Below are positions 63,892 through 64,000 of a stretch of DNA of 64,000 nucleotides, one piece after another. The notes under the pieces are model-generated. The model saw only the letters and a list, made by a program, of their open reading frames with translations, was not told where the DNA came from and searched no databases. A program made the position numbers and the translations under genes. The stretch is from Rhynochetos jubatus. Its lineage: Eukaryota; Chordata; Aves; Eurypygiformes; Rhynochetidae. Each line of letters begins with the position of its first letter. Within the stretch, counting starts at the first letter, position 1. The stretch is from the NCBI GenBank assembly GCA_027574665.1, contig CM050668.1, positions 5,400,001 to 5,464,000 of the forward strand. The letters are read 5' to 3'.

Positions 63892-64000
63892 ACCCCCCCG
63901 ATGGACTGGCAGCCGCACGCTGATGCTAACTACTGCAGTCTTTATTTTTTTCCCACGAGTGGGGGGGGGTTCAGGGGTGGGGGAGGGAAAGGGAGGGGTC
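63892..64000 (+). other. YWHAG: YWHAG 3' UTR, partial
   Basis: Non-coding after TAG, with a T run and a G-rich stretch (G9 followed by several GGG runs) at the very end of the window. No poly(A) signal yet, so the transcript continues to the right. Confidence 0.9.

Overview
The window is nuclear DNA of a bird, most likely a GC-rich microchromosome of a neoavian species. CR1 LINE fragments are scattered through it, an avian-type retroviral LTR occurs three times, the introns are vertebrate-like, and three genes are recognisable by protein sequence. Nothing bacterial, viral or organellar is present apart from fossil LTRs.

Layout, left to right. (1) 1-8.9 kb, minus strand: the 5' end of DTX2 (Deltex E3 ligase), with a CpG-island promoter at about 8.2-9.05 kb, a probable non-coding first exon, and one coding exon (3575-3963) carrying the first WWE domain. 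The rest of DTX2 lies beyond the left edge. (2) 9.1-10.3 kb: a minisatellite of 14- and 16-bp units directly upstream of the DTX2 promoter, abutting an LTR fragment. (3) 10.4-21.2 kb: intergenic DNA with CR1 pieces, a CATC microsatellite, a polypyrimidine tract and a possible enhancer-like TAAT cluster. ZP3, which lies between DTX2 and SSC4D in human, is not visible. (4) 21.2-33.7 kb, plus strand: complete SSC4D, ten coding exons giving a predicted 569-residue secreted protein with four group B SRCR domains. (5) 33.7-42.6 kb: intergenic, no convincing gene. (6) 42.7-43.7 kb: a second, 17-bp minisatellite with a 166-bp higher-order repeat, directly upstream of the next CpG island. (7) 43.7-64.0 kb, plus strand: YWHAG (14-3-3 gamma), coding exon 1 at 44243-44329, an 18.9-kb intron, and coding exon 2 at 63235-63891. 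The 3' UTR runs off the right edge.

The gene order DTX2(-), SSC4D(+), YWHAG(+) is the mirror image of the human 7q11.23 order YWHAG-SSC4D-(ZP3)-DTX2, so this is conserved synteny. The three genes do not form a pathway: DTX2 acts in Notch signalling and ubiquitin transfer, SSC4D is a secreted scavenger-receptor-like protein, and YWHAG is a phosphoserine-binding adaptor.

I see no new multi-gene system. The observations most worth following are a perfect 46-bp-arm palindrome in the YWHAG promoter whose arms resemble ZNF143/THAP11 sites; two different minisatellites placed in the same way upstream of the DTX2 and YWHAG CpG islands; and a 744-bp SSC4D intron that is stop-free, a multiple of three, in frame with both neighbouring exons, and built of about 21-bp repeats.
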